NCBI GenBank assembly: GCA_043228905.1
Contig: JBHGNT010000009.1
Span: 5,270,001 to 5,334,000 of the forward strand
Length of the DNA: 64,000 nt
Direction of reading: 5' to 3'
From: Azolla caroliniana
Lineage: Eukaryota; Polypodiophyta
A program made the translations under genes and the position numbers. Below are positions 1 to 10,801 of this stretch, piece after piece. Each line of letters starts with the position of its first letter. The first letter of the stretch is position 1. The notes below the pieces were generated by a model. The model was not told the DNA's origin, searched no databases, and saw only the letters and a list, made by a program, of their open reading frames with translations.

Positions 1-343
1 CCCATATAATCTCCCCCTCTTGCATAATAACATATTGAGCCCTTCCAGGAATGATCACTTGTTTTTGTATAATGGATGGAATCCACCTCTGAGAAATAGC
101 CATACAAACCCCACCACGGACTTCCGTGTTGCCTATCGCGGGGGACCAAAACATGTCCCAATTTCCAGATAAAATAGAACCATACCGAGAAATTCTAAAA
201 GTATTTAAATGATGTTCTTGTATTAAAAGAAAGTCGAGGGATCCACCCACTATGCATTTGTTAATTTCTTGACGGAGACGATACTTGTATCGTCTATATA
301 AGGGGCCCCCTAACCCCTGAACATTCCATGACATCACTCGCAT
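1..343 (-). CDS. LINE ORF2 N-terminus (APE endonuclease), partial
   Basis: Open frame running off the left edge on the minus strand, starting with ATG at 343-341. Translation shows the start of an apurinic/apyrimidinic-type endonuclease of plant L1-like LINEs: WNVQGLGGP near residues 6-14 (catalytic Asn region) and LLIQEHHL near residues 39-46 (catalytic Glu at about 43), then a GGVCMA strand. In this family the endonuclease nicks target DNA to prime reverse transcription; the reverse transcriptase would lie left of the window. The start codon directly follows the ORF1 stop and is in the same frame. No disabling change is seen in the visible 114 codons. Confidence 0.85.
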   Translation of the reverse strand, partial: MRVMSWNVQGLGGPLYRRYKYRLRQEINKCIVGGSLDFLLIQEHHLNTFRISRYGSILSGNWDMFWSPAIGNTEVRGGVCMAISQRWIPSIIQKQVIIPGRAQYVIMQEGEIIW

Positions 344-2143
344 TTAAGGGAACTTAGGTTGCTGTGATGCCATTTTCATGTTTTTCGCTAACGGCTCAAG
401 ATTGGCCTCACTACCATCTTGTTCACCACTTTTCGATTGTAAAGGTATCGTATCGCGTACCATTCTATAATGATGATGAGCTTTAGCCAATATTTGACCT
501 TCCGATAGTCCATCTTCATGGATATAGGTATATCCACAATTTGGAAGGATCTCAGCATCTAAGGATACCACCACTTGCCTTCGCCCCATCACATCAGACA
601 CTGGCAAGAGTTGTATAGTTGCTGCCTCTAGTCCCCTTAATAATACTTCCCCAAAATTGTCACAATTAACATATTTTGCGAAGTGTAATGTTTGTTGTCT
701 AATAACCAATCTAACATCCGCTGCCACCCATGTTTGTTTATCATATCCACAAAAAGGGAAAGAAAATCCTACAAAAGATTGCATAGACTTGAAAAGAACA
801 TGAACACGTATTGATGCACTGCCATTATCAACTATGTCTCCCAAAAATTTCAAAAACTCAAACCCATATGTGGCATTCCATCGATTGATTGCAAAATCAC
901 TAGTACTTTCTACTTGAGAATTTATCGGGATTGTGCGAATGAAGTTCGCATTTAACCCTCTCAAGCTAGACGAACGTTTTGTAGATCTGTGAAGGTTTCG
1001 CGATACATTACTCAAGTTCAAATGTTGTTTACTTGATTCCATTGTTTTGCTCTGAGTGGCCATAACAAGATTATTAACTGATTCAGTCCCTTCTCTATTA
1101 GGAGTAGATTGTTCAGAAACATTACTAATTTGGCATATCTGAACATCATTTTGAGACAAAGAGTTATCTAGTTCCTGTATGGCATCATAACGGCCTATAC
1201 TTACATGAGCACCCTTAGATTCAATGCATTTATTGGGTATTGAGTGCCGTTTTTCAATTGGTTTCCATATCTCATCCTCGAATGTTTGGATATTTTTCCC
1301 TTTTTCATCCTTGGATGGCTGAACATTTTTCCCCTTTCCACTTCCTCCACCTAAATGAGATTGTTGCTTCTTATCCAGATTAACATGGTTAACGTCTGTA
1401 TACACGTTATTTGTACCATTCTGGGGTCTAACCCCGTTCTTCTTTTTTGGGCAATCTTTCAAAACATGGCCTTGCTGTTTACAATAAAAGCATTGTCCAG
1501 GCATACCTATATACTCCAATTTTTGCATGAATGTCGAGTTCCCGGTAAGCGATGGTAAAAGTACCTGAGTAGGTAAATTTTCTATTGAGGAAACTAGTAT
1601 TCGAATTGATGGGTATCCCGTTAATTTCATTCCTATTGTCTCCTCTCGAGGAGGAAGAATCGTGCCGATTCTTGCTGCAATTGATGGGAGTACAGCCATG
1701 TATTCCTTAGGGATTCTCGGGAAAACCACGGAAATCGGGGTCAAACGATGCCCCGAATTCAACATTTCAACGGGATCAAAGCCCGGTTTCCACGGCATAA
1801 AACAAGCTATTGCATTTCGAATGTTAATCGTATTTGCATTCAACATTACCACAACGGATTCAGCGGTATCCAATTCTAAATGATAGAAAGCATGTCCAAG
1901 AAATTGCACATCGACGATTTTTCCGATCCTATGTTGGAAAGCCGCTTGTAGGAGATCTCTCAAATCTCCTCTATTTGGCCTTAAACCTATAATCCTACAC
2001 ACTATTGAGTAGGAATGTAGACGACTTACCTCTCTTTTCAATATCTCTTCTTCTTCCGGTGTGAAGACGACAGTGAAGGCCGACCGTGGAGGAGTTGTCG
2101 GGGGCGCTGCGTGAGAGTTCCCCTGGTGTACCGTGTCAGCCAT
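344..2143 (-). CDS. LINE ORF1 gag-like protein (DUF4283 + zinc knuckle)
   Basis: An intact 599-residue frame. The first ~200 residues resemble the DUF4283 domain of plant LINE/gag-like proteins (for example MPWKPGFDP followed by a VVFPRIPKEY segment). A CCHC zinc knuckle, CFYCKQQGHVLKDC, follows near residue 216. The C-terminal half is hydrophilic and low in recognisable domains. The expected role is RNA binding in the LINE ribonucleoprotein. It lies immediately upstream of ORF2 (TAA then ATG with no spacer), which marks it as the first ORF of an L1-like LINE. An intact frame suggests a fairly young copy. Start chosen at the first ATG, which follows a purine-rich leader. Confidence 0.85.
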   Translation of the reverse strand: MADTVHQGNSHAAPPTTPPRSAFTVVFTPEEEEILKREVSRLHSYSIVCRIIGLRPNRGDLRDLLQAAFQHRIGKIVDVQFLGHAFYHLELDTAESVVVMLNANTINIRNAIACFMPWKPGFDPVEMLNSGHRLTPISVVFPRIPKEYMAVLPSIAARIGTILPPREETIGMKLTGYPSIRILVSSIENLPTQVLLPSLTGNSTFMQKLEYIGMPGQCFYCKQQGHVLKDCPKKKNGVRPQNGTNNVYTDVNHVNLDKKQQSHLGGGSGKGKNVQPSKDEKGKNIQTFEDEIWKPIEKRHSIPNKCIESKGAHVSIGRYDAIQELDNSLSQNDVQICQISNVSEQSTPNREGTESVNNLVMATQSKTMESSKQHLNLSNVSRNLHRSTKRSSSLRGLNANFIRTIPINSQVESTSDFAINRWNATYGFEFLKFLGDIVDNGSASIRVHVLFKSMQSFVGFSFPFCGYDKQTWVAADVRLVIRQQTLHFAKYVNCDNFGEVLLRGLEAATIQLLPVSDVMGRRQVVVSLDAEILPNCGYTYIHEDGLSEGQILAKAHHHYRMVRDTIPLQSKSGEQDGSEANLEPLAKNMKMASQQPKFP

Positions 2144-2345
2144 CTCTTCCTCTTCGTCTACAGTGATCTATACATGCATATGTTTCCCCTGTTTCCTCTG
2201 TTTTTCTCCCTCCTTCATAACTTCAGCCAACATCGTCAATGATCATCCCATCCCTCTTTCTTCTTCCTTTCCTTCCTTCTTCCCTTCCTTTTCCTATTCT
2301 CTCTCTCTGTGAGGGTCTCTCTCTCTCTCTCTCTCTCTCTCTCCC
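2144..2345 (-). other. probable LINE 5' leader with (GA)n tract
   Basis: Purine-rich on the minus strand, directly upstream of LINE ORF1, ending upstream in a pure GA/CT dinucleotide run (about 2312-2343). It is probably the LINE 5' UTR, but the exact 5' end and a target duplication could not be fixed. An open frame at 2236-2577 on the minus strand runs through this tract; its upstream part (2360-2577) looks protein-like but matches nothing I recognise. Confidence 0.4.
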
Positions 2346-2742
2346 AAGCACCAATGTATGTAATAATCCCTAAACGCCATTTCTCTTCTTGTTTCCCTTT
2401 CAAAATATTATTTTTTGTGTACACAAAGGAAAATGGTTCATAAAATATACCATCCTCAATTATTTCCAATCGGACCTTTGCATATGTAAGAGTTCCTCTC
2501 ACACTTACAATGCCCAAAGGTTTATCTTCATCATCCCTCTCATGTTCAAACACTTCAATGATAGATTCTTCATCCATTATCTACACATAGAATGGCCCAC
2601 CAATCACTTTTCATATAACCATACATCATATATATGTGTGAATGTGTGCATTGTGAATGTGTTATACATGTGTGATGTGTGTGTATGTATGTTCCATACA
2701 TCATATTTGTTTGTATGTGGTATGCATGTGTGTTGTGTGTTA

Positions 2743-2802
<60 letters not shown>

Positions 2803-3120
2803 CATGTTCCATACATCATATATGTTTGTATGTGGTATGCATGTGTGTGTGTGTGTGTGCGCGCGCGTCTATGTATGTATGTACATATTGTGTTATGTAT
2901 GTATATGTGTATGTATGTACATGTATTGTATTGTATTTTATTTAATTGCATTTTGTGTGTGTGTGTATATGTACATATCGTGTTATGTGTGTATATGTGT
3001 ATATAGATATTGTATAGATTGTATTGCATGTGTATATAGGTATGTGTGTATTATGTACAGATTGTATTGTATTGTATTTAATTGCATTTATTGTAAGTAT
3101 GGCATGTGTGATGTGTATTA

Positions 3121-3153
<33 letters not shown>

Positions 3154-3385
3154 TACATACAACATATATATGTGTCTATCTGTATGTATATTCTACACGT
3201 GTGTGTGTGTGTGTTTATGTATGTATTATATTGTATTCCATGTGTATGTATGTATGTGTGTACATATTATATTGTATGTATGTGTTATATGTGTATATAG
3301 GTATGTGTGTATGTATGTCCATATTGTATTGTATTGTATTAATTTCATTTATTGTATGTATGGCCTATGTATATGATCGTATATG

Positions 3386-3459
<74 letters not shown>

Positions 3460-3540
3460 ATGTGTGTGTGTCTCTCTAAGAATTTATGTGTTGGTTTACG
3501 TATGTGTGCATTATGTATGTATGATGTTTGTACTTGTGTG

Positions 3541-3712
3541 TACCTGAGAGTAGTTGTGGCAACCCCAACAAAGAATAATGGTGAGCAAAAGCGGCACGAC
3601 AAGGCGAATGGCGGCAAAGCGAGGACAAAAGCAACAAGGGGAGAAGAGGCGATGGTGGCAATGAGGAGAGAAGAGGAGGGAGCAAAGCAAGAGGCGGCAA
3701 AAATCTAAATTA
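3541..3712 (+). other. non-repetitive GC-richer island in the satellite
   Basis: A 170-bp stretch of mixed composition, rich in GCAA, GGCG and GAGAGG motifs, interrupts the TATG satellite and ends in an A-rich tail (about 3703-3719). It has no simple-repeat structure and a short open frame of unrecognised sequence. The A-rich end suggests a small retroposed fragment, but no target duplication is obvious in the repetitive surroundings. Confidence 0.35.
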
Positions 3713-3970
3713 AAAAAACATGAATGTTATGTTTAGTATGAATGTATGTTATGTATGTGTGTGCACGTAATGTATCCATGTATGAATGAATGTGTGTGTT
3801 GTGTGTGTGTGTAATGCATGCATAAAATATGTATGTTTGCATGAATTAACATGAATGAATGAATATATGAATGTACATATATAATATGTAATGTATGTAT
3901 ATTTGTATGTGTATGCATATATGTGTGTGTGGATATTTGTTTGTAATATGTAAGTATGTGTATGTACATG

Positions 3971-4640
3971 TAGCAATGTATAAAAGACTATATGTATGTC
4001 CATGTACAAATGTACATATGTGTATGCATATGCAGATGTACATTATTCGATGTGTATGGATGTGTGATTGTAATATATGCATAATGTGTATGTATATGTA
4101 GCAATGTATAAATGAATATATGTATGTCCATGTACGAATGTACATATGTGTTTGCATATATCCATATGTAATGTATGTGTATGTATAAAAGACTATATGT
4201 ATGTCCATGTACGAATGTACATATGTGTATGCATGTATGCATATGCAAATGTACATGATTTAATGTGTATTGATGTGTGATTGTAATATGTGCATAATAT
4301 CTATGTATATATCTAATGTATGTATGTGTAGCAATGTATAAATGAATATATGTTTGTCCAACAATCCATGTACGAATGTACATATGTGTATGCCTATATC
4401 CATATGTAATGTATGTATGTATGGATGTATGGATGTGTGATTCAATGTGTGTATGTATGTGTATGCATATATGCATATGCAAATGTACATGATTCAATGT
4501 GTATGGATGTGTGATTGTAATATGTGCATAATATTTATGTATATATCTAATGTATGTTTATGTAGCAATATATAAATGAATATAGGTATGTCCATGTACG
4601 AATGTACATATGTGTATGCATATGTAATGTATGTATGTGT
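3971..4640. repeat. ~230-bp higher-order tandem repeat
   Basis: The marker TAGCAATGTATAAA, or its one-base variant, occurs at 3971, 4099, 4329 and 4563, giving spacings of 128, 230 and 234 bp. The marker TGTACATATGTGT recurs with the same layout. The block is therefore an array of diverged ~230-bp monomers (one shortened to 128 bp), not just a microsatellite. Confidence 0.7.
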
Positions 4641-5649
4641 ATGCATATATATGACAATGTACATGATTTAATGTATATGAATGTGTGATTGTAATATATG
4701 CATATGCAATTGTATGTATGTACATGCATGAATGTACATATGTAATATGTAATGTATGTATGTTTGTATGTGTAATAGTGTATGCATATATGCATACGTG
4801 AGTGTGTAAATGTTTGATCGTAATATTTATGTATGTGTATGTATATATGTATGTATTGTAGTTTGTGATGATATGCATGTACATATGTAATGTATGTATG
4901 TGTATGTAATGTATTGATGTGTATGCACGTATGTAATGTATGTATATATGTGTATGGATGTATGTTTGTAAAACTTATAACATTGTAGGCATATGTACAT
5001 ATATATGTGGTGATATGCGGAATATGTATGTACATATGTAATGTATGTATGTGTATGCATATATGTATATGTCAATATACATGATTCAATGAGTATGAAT
5101 GTGTTTGTAATATGTGCATAATATGTATGTATATATCCAATGTGTGTGTGTGTATGTGGTCATATGTATGTAAATGTATGAATGTATGTACGTGTATATA
5201 TGTAATGTATTTATGTATGTATATTTTTGGGATATTTTCATGTTTAGTATGTATATGGCTCTTATATGGATGTATGTTTGTAATATGCATGTATATATCC
5301 AATGTATGTGTAAGTATACATATATCTAATGTGTGTGTGTATGTAAGTATTGTGGTTTGTATGGTCCAGTATAATATATATATATATATATATACATATG
5401 GTGATACGTGGAATATGTATGTACATATGTAATATGTCTATGTATGTATCGATATATGTATATATGTAATTTATGTATGTGTAAATTTGTATATTGTGTA
5501 ATAGGTATGGATTATATGCTATGTAATATCTAATTTATTTATGTGTGTGTGCACGTGTATATATATGTAATATATGTAACTTGTTTGTACGTATGAAGAT
5601 TTGTATATATATAGTATGTAATCTTAGGTATTAATATGTATGTGTATGT

Positions 5650-6292
5650 GTATATATATAATATGTAATTATTTTTTGTGTGTTTTGTATGTATATATGC
5701 ATTTGTGTACATATATATGTAACATGTAATTTTATTGTATGTATTATGTATATATGTATGTCAATATATAAGGCTGATTCTAATCCGTATGAGTATGTAA
5801 TGCATGTATGTATGTGTATGTACATATTTACATATGGTAATATATATTTGTACATATATTTATGTTTAGTCAATATGCATGTATAAATGGGTGTAATGTA
5901 TGTATATACATATTCATGGATGTAATGTTTGAATGTAGGTATATATGCATGTGCGATGTGTGATATATGAATGTAGGTATATATGCATGTGTGTTATGTT
6001 TGTGTGTGTATGTATGTACATATTGTATTGTATGTATGGAATGTGTGTATATTAATATGTAATTTATTTTTTTGTGTTTGGTTGGTATATTTGCATTTGT
6101 ATATAATTGTGTGTATAATAATATATGTGTGTAATATGTAATATATAAAATATGTTTGTAAGGATGTGTATGTATATATGTAATATGTAATTTTTATGTA
6201 TGTATTATGTATATATGTATGTCAATATATATGGCTGATTCTAATATGTAGTATGTAATGCATGTATGTACATATTTACATATGGTAATATA
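5650..6292. repeat. 461-bp tandem duplication in the satellite
   Basis: GGCTGATTCTAAT occurs at 5772 and again at 6233, 461 bp apart, with long matching flanks on both sides. The second copy is cut at about 6294 by the inserted LINE and continues at 13106-13225, which matches 5838-5955 nearly base for base. Confidence 0.8.
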
Positions 6293-6294
6293 TA

Positions 6295-7458
6295 CATGAG
6301 GATACATGTCGGAAGGTCCAGGAAAAAGTATCGAATGTTGGAGACGGTTTATGTCATTGCTAATGCAAGACCAAGCCAACATCCTTCATGGAATCAGGGG
6401 CGGATGGGCTATGAGATCTAAAATCATTAACGCTCTACTCATTAGGGAAGTTGCTCATCAAAGGACGACAACGGAGAAATGGATAGGCGAAAAGGAGGAG
6501 GGCTCTTTGCTCCCAAGAGGTAGGGACACACCGGACAGGATCGAAGGCTCTAAACTGCAGGACAACGAGGCATCAACACAACGTAAGGCAATTCGAGTAC
6601 TAGCATATACTGGGCATAAATGGATTGTAGATCCTGATCCGATCAAAGTACAACCAGATTGGCACATATGTACTCATGAAAACACATGACTACATAAGGT
6701 CAGTTGGGACCCTTTGCAATGGACATGGTGTGATCCTTATGCAGGGCAAGGAAGCAAACCTATCCCTTTCTTTCAATTCACAACTAGATTGGGTTGCCAT
6801 ATTATAGCCGCTCAATCTGCCTGAGATCCGGTAGCTGCAAAGGTTTGGAAAACATATCATGTTCCTAACACAATTATCACCAAGTTTTGGTAGAAACTCT
6901 GAAAACAACAACACCTGAGGCGAATCACCACTTTCCAATGGTTGTTAATACATAAGTCACTACCGGTTGGTGCATGGCAGTGTGGGAACCTCAGCTCTCC
7001 TAATTGTGTAGTGTGTCCAACTGTAGTAGAATCAATACGACATGCTCTATGGGACTGCCCAGAGTCCCATCGAATATGGCGGGGGGTTGGCCGCTTATTG
7101 CAATTATGCCAGGTGCAAGGCTCAATCAAGTGGGGGAATGTATGTTGGCTATCATGGCAAGCCCTAGTTGACAGATATGAGAATCAGGAAGAGGGGATGA
7201 CTTTGGTTATAAAAGTACAAGAGGTTTTTTTCTCCACCATCGACAATGTCCACTCAACTCCTATCAATGCCAAATCTCAAGTTGTGTTGGAATTGGTCAG
7301 CCCAATAACTCTTTGGATTCTATGGAAACAACGGTGTAGACGGGTCTTCTCCAACCAAACCGTGCAACCAATTGTGTTAATGCAAGAGATATGGAGTGAA
7401 GTGGTAGCCACTCTAAAGAACCAATATGATGGCCTCAAGGGTGACTCCGATGGAGTTG
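6295..7458 (+). pseudogene. 5'-truncated LINE ORF2 remnant (zf-RVT region)
   Basis: Plus-strand LINE 3' portion. A frame at 6942-7493 carries the zinc-binding region found at the C-terminus of plant LINE reverse transcriptases: CVVCP, then HALWDCPESHRIW and later WILWKQRCRRVF. The preceding frame (6306-6689) joins to it only through a region with stops near 6890-6905, so the copy is dead. It starts abruptly inside satellite DNA, as expected for 5' truncation at integration. The 3' end of the element is at 12952-13105, separated by the Copia insertion. A paralogous uninterrupted copy lies at 50938-51600. Confidence 0.8.
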
Positions 7459-7463
7459 AAAGA
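7459..7463. repeat. Copia target-site duplication, left
   Basis: AAAGA, the same five bases as 12947-12951, immediately outside the TG...CA termini of the Copia element. The LINE copy at 51421 reads GTTGAAAGACAACGAC with a single AAAGA, which is the empty site. Confidence 0.9.
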
Positions 7464-7843
7464 TGTAAAGAATCAAGAGATGGATTCTTGTGAAGCGGAA
7501 GAGATGTGAGTTATGTGTGTGTGTAAGAGAGAGAGAGAGAGAGAGTGAAACATAGAGAATATGCAAGGTAAAAGTATATTAACAAAGGAGAAAGACTCAA
7601 CACACTACAAGGTGGGAGGAGGGTGCTTTATATAGTCACCCTCTCTCTTCATTAACTACAAGGCCCATGGAGCATGGGGAATGTGAAAGCTCATAAGTTA
7701 TGTGTCATAGAATATGATTCTATGACTCATACTAAATGCTAGAATACAAAGAGGTGACTTAATGGTGACTCTTGCCATTGGAGTGTCTATTCACTCTAAA
7801 GGTGAGTTCACACACTAGACCAAGTTGAGCTTGATTCTCAACA
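7464..7843 (-). repeat. Copia 3' LTR (380 bp)
   Basis: Begins TGTAAAGAATC and ends TTCTCAACA as read on plus, so it is TG...CA bounded in both orientations. On the sense (minus) strand it contains a TATATAAAG promoter-like motif (CTTTATATA on plus near 7625) and a GTCATAGAAT/ATTCTATGAC hairpin. It differs from the partner LTR mainly in TG/GA microsatellite length. Confidence 0.92.
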
Positions 7844-7858
7844 CGCCCCCTCAAGCTA
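7844..7858 (-). other. polypurine tract of the Copia element
   Basis: On the minus strand the bases abutting the 3' LTR read TTGAGGGGGCG, a typical plus-strand primer for LTR retrotransposons. A second, stronger tract (TTGAGGGGGAGT) lies at about 8112-8123, just after the RNase H frame. The 250 bp between the two hold no recognisable gene. Confidence 0.75.
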
Positions 7859-8091
7859 AACTCGGGTCGGTTTCAGACTGTATCTGAAATCCGCTTCGAC
7901 TCGCGTTCCGGAGTCCGCGTCGACTCGTGTCGACTCACTTTGTGCGGAGTTGTGGAATCCGTGCTCCAGCTTGCGTTGTGCGTAGTTGCGAAGTCTGTGC
8001 TTCGGCTTGCGTCTTTCTTCGCGGCTTTGCGAGGTAGATCGGCTCTTCGCGACTTCGTTGCATAGTGTGCGCGGCTTGCGGAATCCACGCG

Positions 8092-10801
8092 TTATTGCAT
8101 AATGTCTTCAGTACTCCCCCTCAAGCTTGGCAGGTCAGGGATCGTCAATCCGAGATCGGTCATGAAGTGCCACAGCTTGTCGGCTCCTAAGGCTTTAGTG
8201 AAGATGTCAGCCGTTTGAAGATTTGTCTTAACGTGTTGTAGGTCGACATCGCTAGCTAGAACGCACTCTCGGATGAAGTGATAGTGCACTTCGATGTGCT
8301 TTGTCCGCGCGTGGAACACCGGGTTCCGAGCCAGATAGATATTGCTCATGTTGTCGTAGTACAGGGAAGTCGGATCCTTGATGGGTAAGCCCAGATCCTT
8401 CAAAATCCTCTTGAGCCATACGGCTTCACACGCAGCTACGGTAACGCCCCTGTATTACGCCTCCGTACTCGAAAGAGCGACGATAGGCTGCTTCTTGCTA
8501 CTCCAGGATATTGCTCCACTGCCAAGGGAGAAAACAAATCCGGAGGTTGATCTTCTATCGGCTTTGTAGCCGACCCAATCGGCGTCGGTGTACCCCTCGA
8601 GTCGTATTGGCATCGCAGTCTTGTAGAGGATGTCGCAATCCATTGTGCCGTTCACATATCGTAGAACTCGTTTAGCGCAATCCAAGTGAGTATCATGCGG
8701 TGTTTGCATGAATTGACTAAGGAGACCGACTGGATAACTAAGATCGGGTCGAGTGATAGTGAGGTAGATGAGACTCCCGATGAGTTGCTGATACTGAGTC
8801 GGCTCACACGCTTTGGTGCCAGAGTTCGCATCAAGTTTGAGATCGAGCGGAGTTGCCACGGATTTGCACTCAGCCATTCCAAACTTGTATAACAAGTTGA
8901 GGATGTAGTGCCGTTGAGAGATCATGATTCCGGTAGGAGTCCGAATTACCTTGATGTCGAGGAAGTAGTGGAGCTCCTTCATGTCCGTCATCTCGAACTT
9001 GTCGGAAAGGAGGGATTTGACCTTATTGATTTCGACGAGATGCTCACCTCCAATGACTAGGTCATCCACATATAAGATGATGACGATCGGACTTGCGGAA
9101 TCGCTTCGTATGTAGAGGGAGTTGTCCGATTTTGACATACGGAATTCGATTTAATGAAGATATTGCGTTATCTTCGAATGCCAAGCATGCGGTGCTTGTT
9201 TGAGGCCGTAGAGTGGCTTCTTGAGTCAGCATACAACTTTCGAATGGGTGCTCAAGTTGAAGTCAAGTGGTTGTATCATGTACACCTCCTCTTCTAATTC
9301 GCCTTGTAGAAAGGCGTTCTTGACGTCCATTTGATGGAGGTGCCACCCTTTCACCGCGGCAAGCGCAATTACGGTCCGCACCGTTGTCATCTTGGCCACC
9401 GGGGCAAAGGTCTCCTCGTAGTCAACTCCGTGCGTTTGGGCGTATCCTTTCGCTACGAGTCGAGCTTTGTAGCAGTTTACGGAGCCATCGGTGTTATACT
9501 TGACCTTGTAGATCCATCTACATCCGATCGCCTTTTTGTGTGGTGAGGTGGGAACGAGATCCCACGTCTCGTTCTTCCGTAGTGCCTGCATCTCCTCGTT
9601 CATTGCTTCGATCCATCGCGGGTCCTTCGCGGCTTCCGAAAAGGTTTCCGGATCCCGTACTGTTGCTACCTTCATCATAAAGGCGTAATGGTACGCCATA
9701 TAATTGTTGTAGCCAAATCGGCTTATGGGGTTCTTTTCACGGGTGGAGCGGCGGAGTTTTTCATTTGCAGAGATGAGGGCATTCTTAGCTCCGATTGGTA
9801 CCTCGAAACCGCCGAACTCACTGTCGAGTGAGTGAGTTGACTCATCGTCGTTGAAGCGATCATCTTCGTATTCTGACATTTTCGCCTTGCCTTTGTCCAT
9901 CTTCGGGCTAGGCCGTGATGTGCTTTGATCGCTCAAAGGCTCTTGTGGTCCGCTCAATCAGGTCGTGATCGGACTTTCTTCGAATATGCATGTAAGGCGT
10001 TCTTCATCCTTGATCTCTTGTTCGGCGAATTCTGGGTCGAGCGGAGTCGGAGTCGGAGTTGTCTCTAGTGCGTACCAGGATGCGAACTCATAAAAAACGA
10101 CGTCTCGACTTACTCGAGATTTTGAAGTTGAAGGGTTGTAGCACTTGTACTCCTTTTGCTCGGTGAGTATCCTACGAGGATACATTTCTCTGACTTCGGG
10201 TCAAGCTTTTGACACTTCTCGTCGGGGATGTGCACATATGCTATCGCGCCGAATATCCGAATGTGCGATAAGTCCGGCTTCTTTCCGAAGTATTTTTCGT
10301 GCAGAGTGACCTTGTGCACGCCGGATGTTGTGCACCGGTTCATTAGGTAGACGGTCGTATTTGCAGCTTCGGCCCAATATGACTTGGGCATATGCTTCTC
10401 GTTCATCATGGCCCACGCTACTTCGAGGATGTGCCGATTTTTGCGCTCGGCTACTCCGTTTTGTTGCGGAGTGTGTCGGCAAGTGAATTCTCACCGAATT
10501 CCTTCCTTTAGGAGATACGCCGTGAAGTCGTCCGAGAAGTACTCCTTGTCGCCATCCGATCGAAGACAACGTACATGTCTGCCCATGGCTTTCTCGACTT
10601 CATTCTTGAAAGTTTGGAAGTGTCCGAACACTTCGCTCTTTTGCCGCATCGGGTAGATCCAAGTGTGCCTAGAAAGTCGTCAATGAAGAGCACGTAATAT
10701 CGGCATCCACCGAATGTCGTCGTTTGAGCCGGACCCCATACATCGGAATGAATTACGTCGAGTACGCCTTTGCTCACTTTCCGCTCCTTCGGAAATGGGT
10801 G
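8092..10801 (-). pseudogene. Copia pol: integrase, reverse transcriptase, RNase H (broken)
   Basis: Downstream continuation of the Copia polyprotein with several stops and a frame change. Recognisable pieces in order: integrase core start (DVIHSDVWGP and YYVLFIDDF, near 10680-10760), integrase end (SYWAEAANT, near 10380), reverse transcriptase start ([27 protein letters not shown], near 9280-9540), catalytic YVDDLVIGG (near 9065), and RNase H (SSTEA near 8457, KHIEVHYHFIRE near 8290). Stops lie at 10802-10804, 9955-9957, 9223-9225, near 9150 and near 8454. Most of them can be explained by C-to-T or G-to-A transitions. Confidence 0.88.

Larger units (their letters stand above)
2640..6292. repeat. 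TG/TATG-rich satellite block
   Basis: About 3.6 kb of almost pure T, G and A on the plus strand, made of (TG)n runs (pure stretches near 2748-2798 and 3388-3442), TATG tetranucleotides, and diverged longer units. Long open frames here, rich in Cys-Val on plus and His-Thr on minus, are artefacts of the repeats. Within it are a ~230-bp higher-order repeat and a 461-bp duplication, listed separately. The block resumes at 13106 after the inserted LINE. Confidence 0.9.

Noticed and set aside
2360-2577. Minus-strand frame starting MDEESIIEVFEHERDDEDKP
   Set aside because: It looks protein-like for 60 residues but runs into a GA tract, and no family or splice partner was recognised.
2389-5302. Many long open frames rich in Cys-Val or His-Thr, some over 200 residues
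   Set aside because: They are translations of TG/TATG repeats in every frame, with no codon structure or start context. The same applies to the frames at 22865-23318 and 43961-44666.
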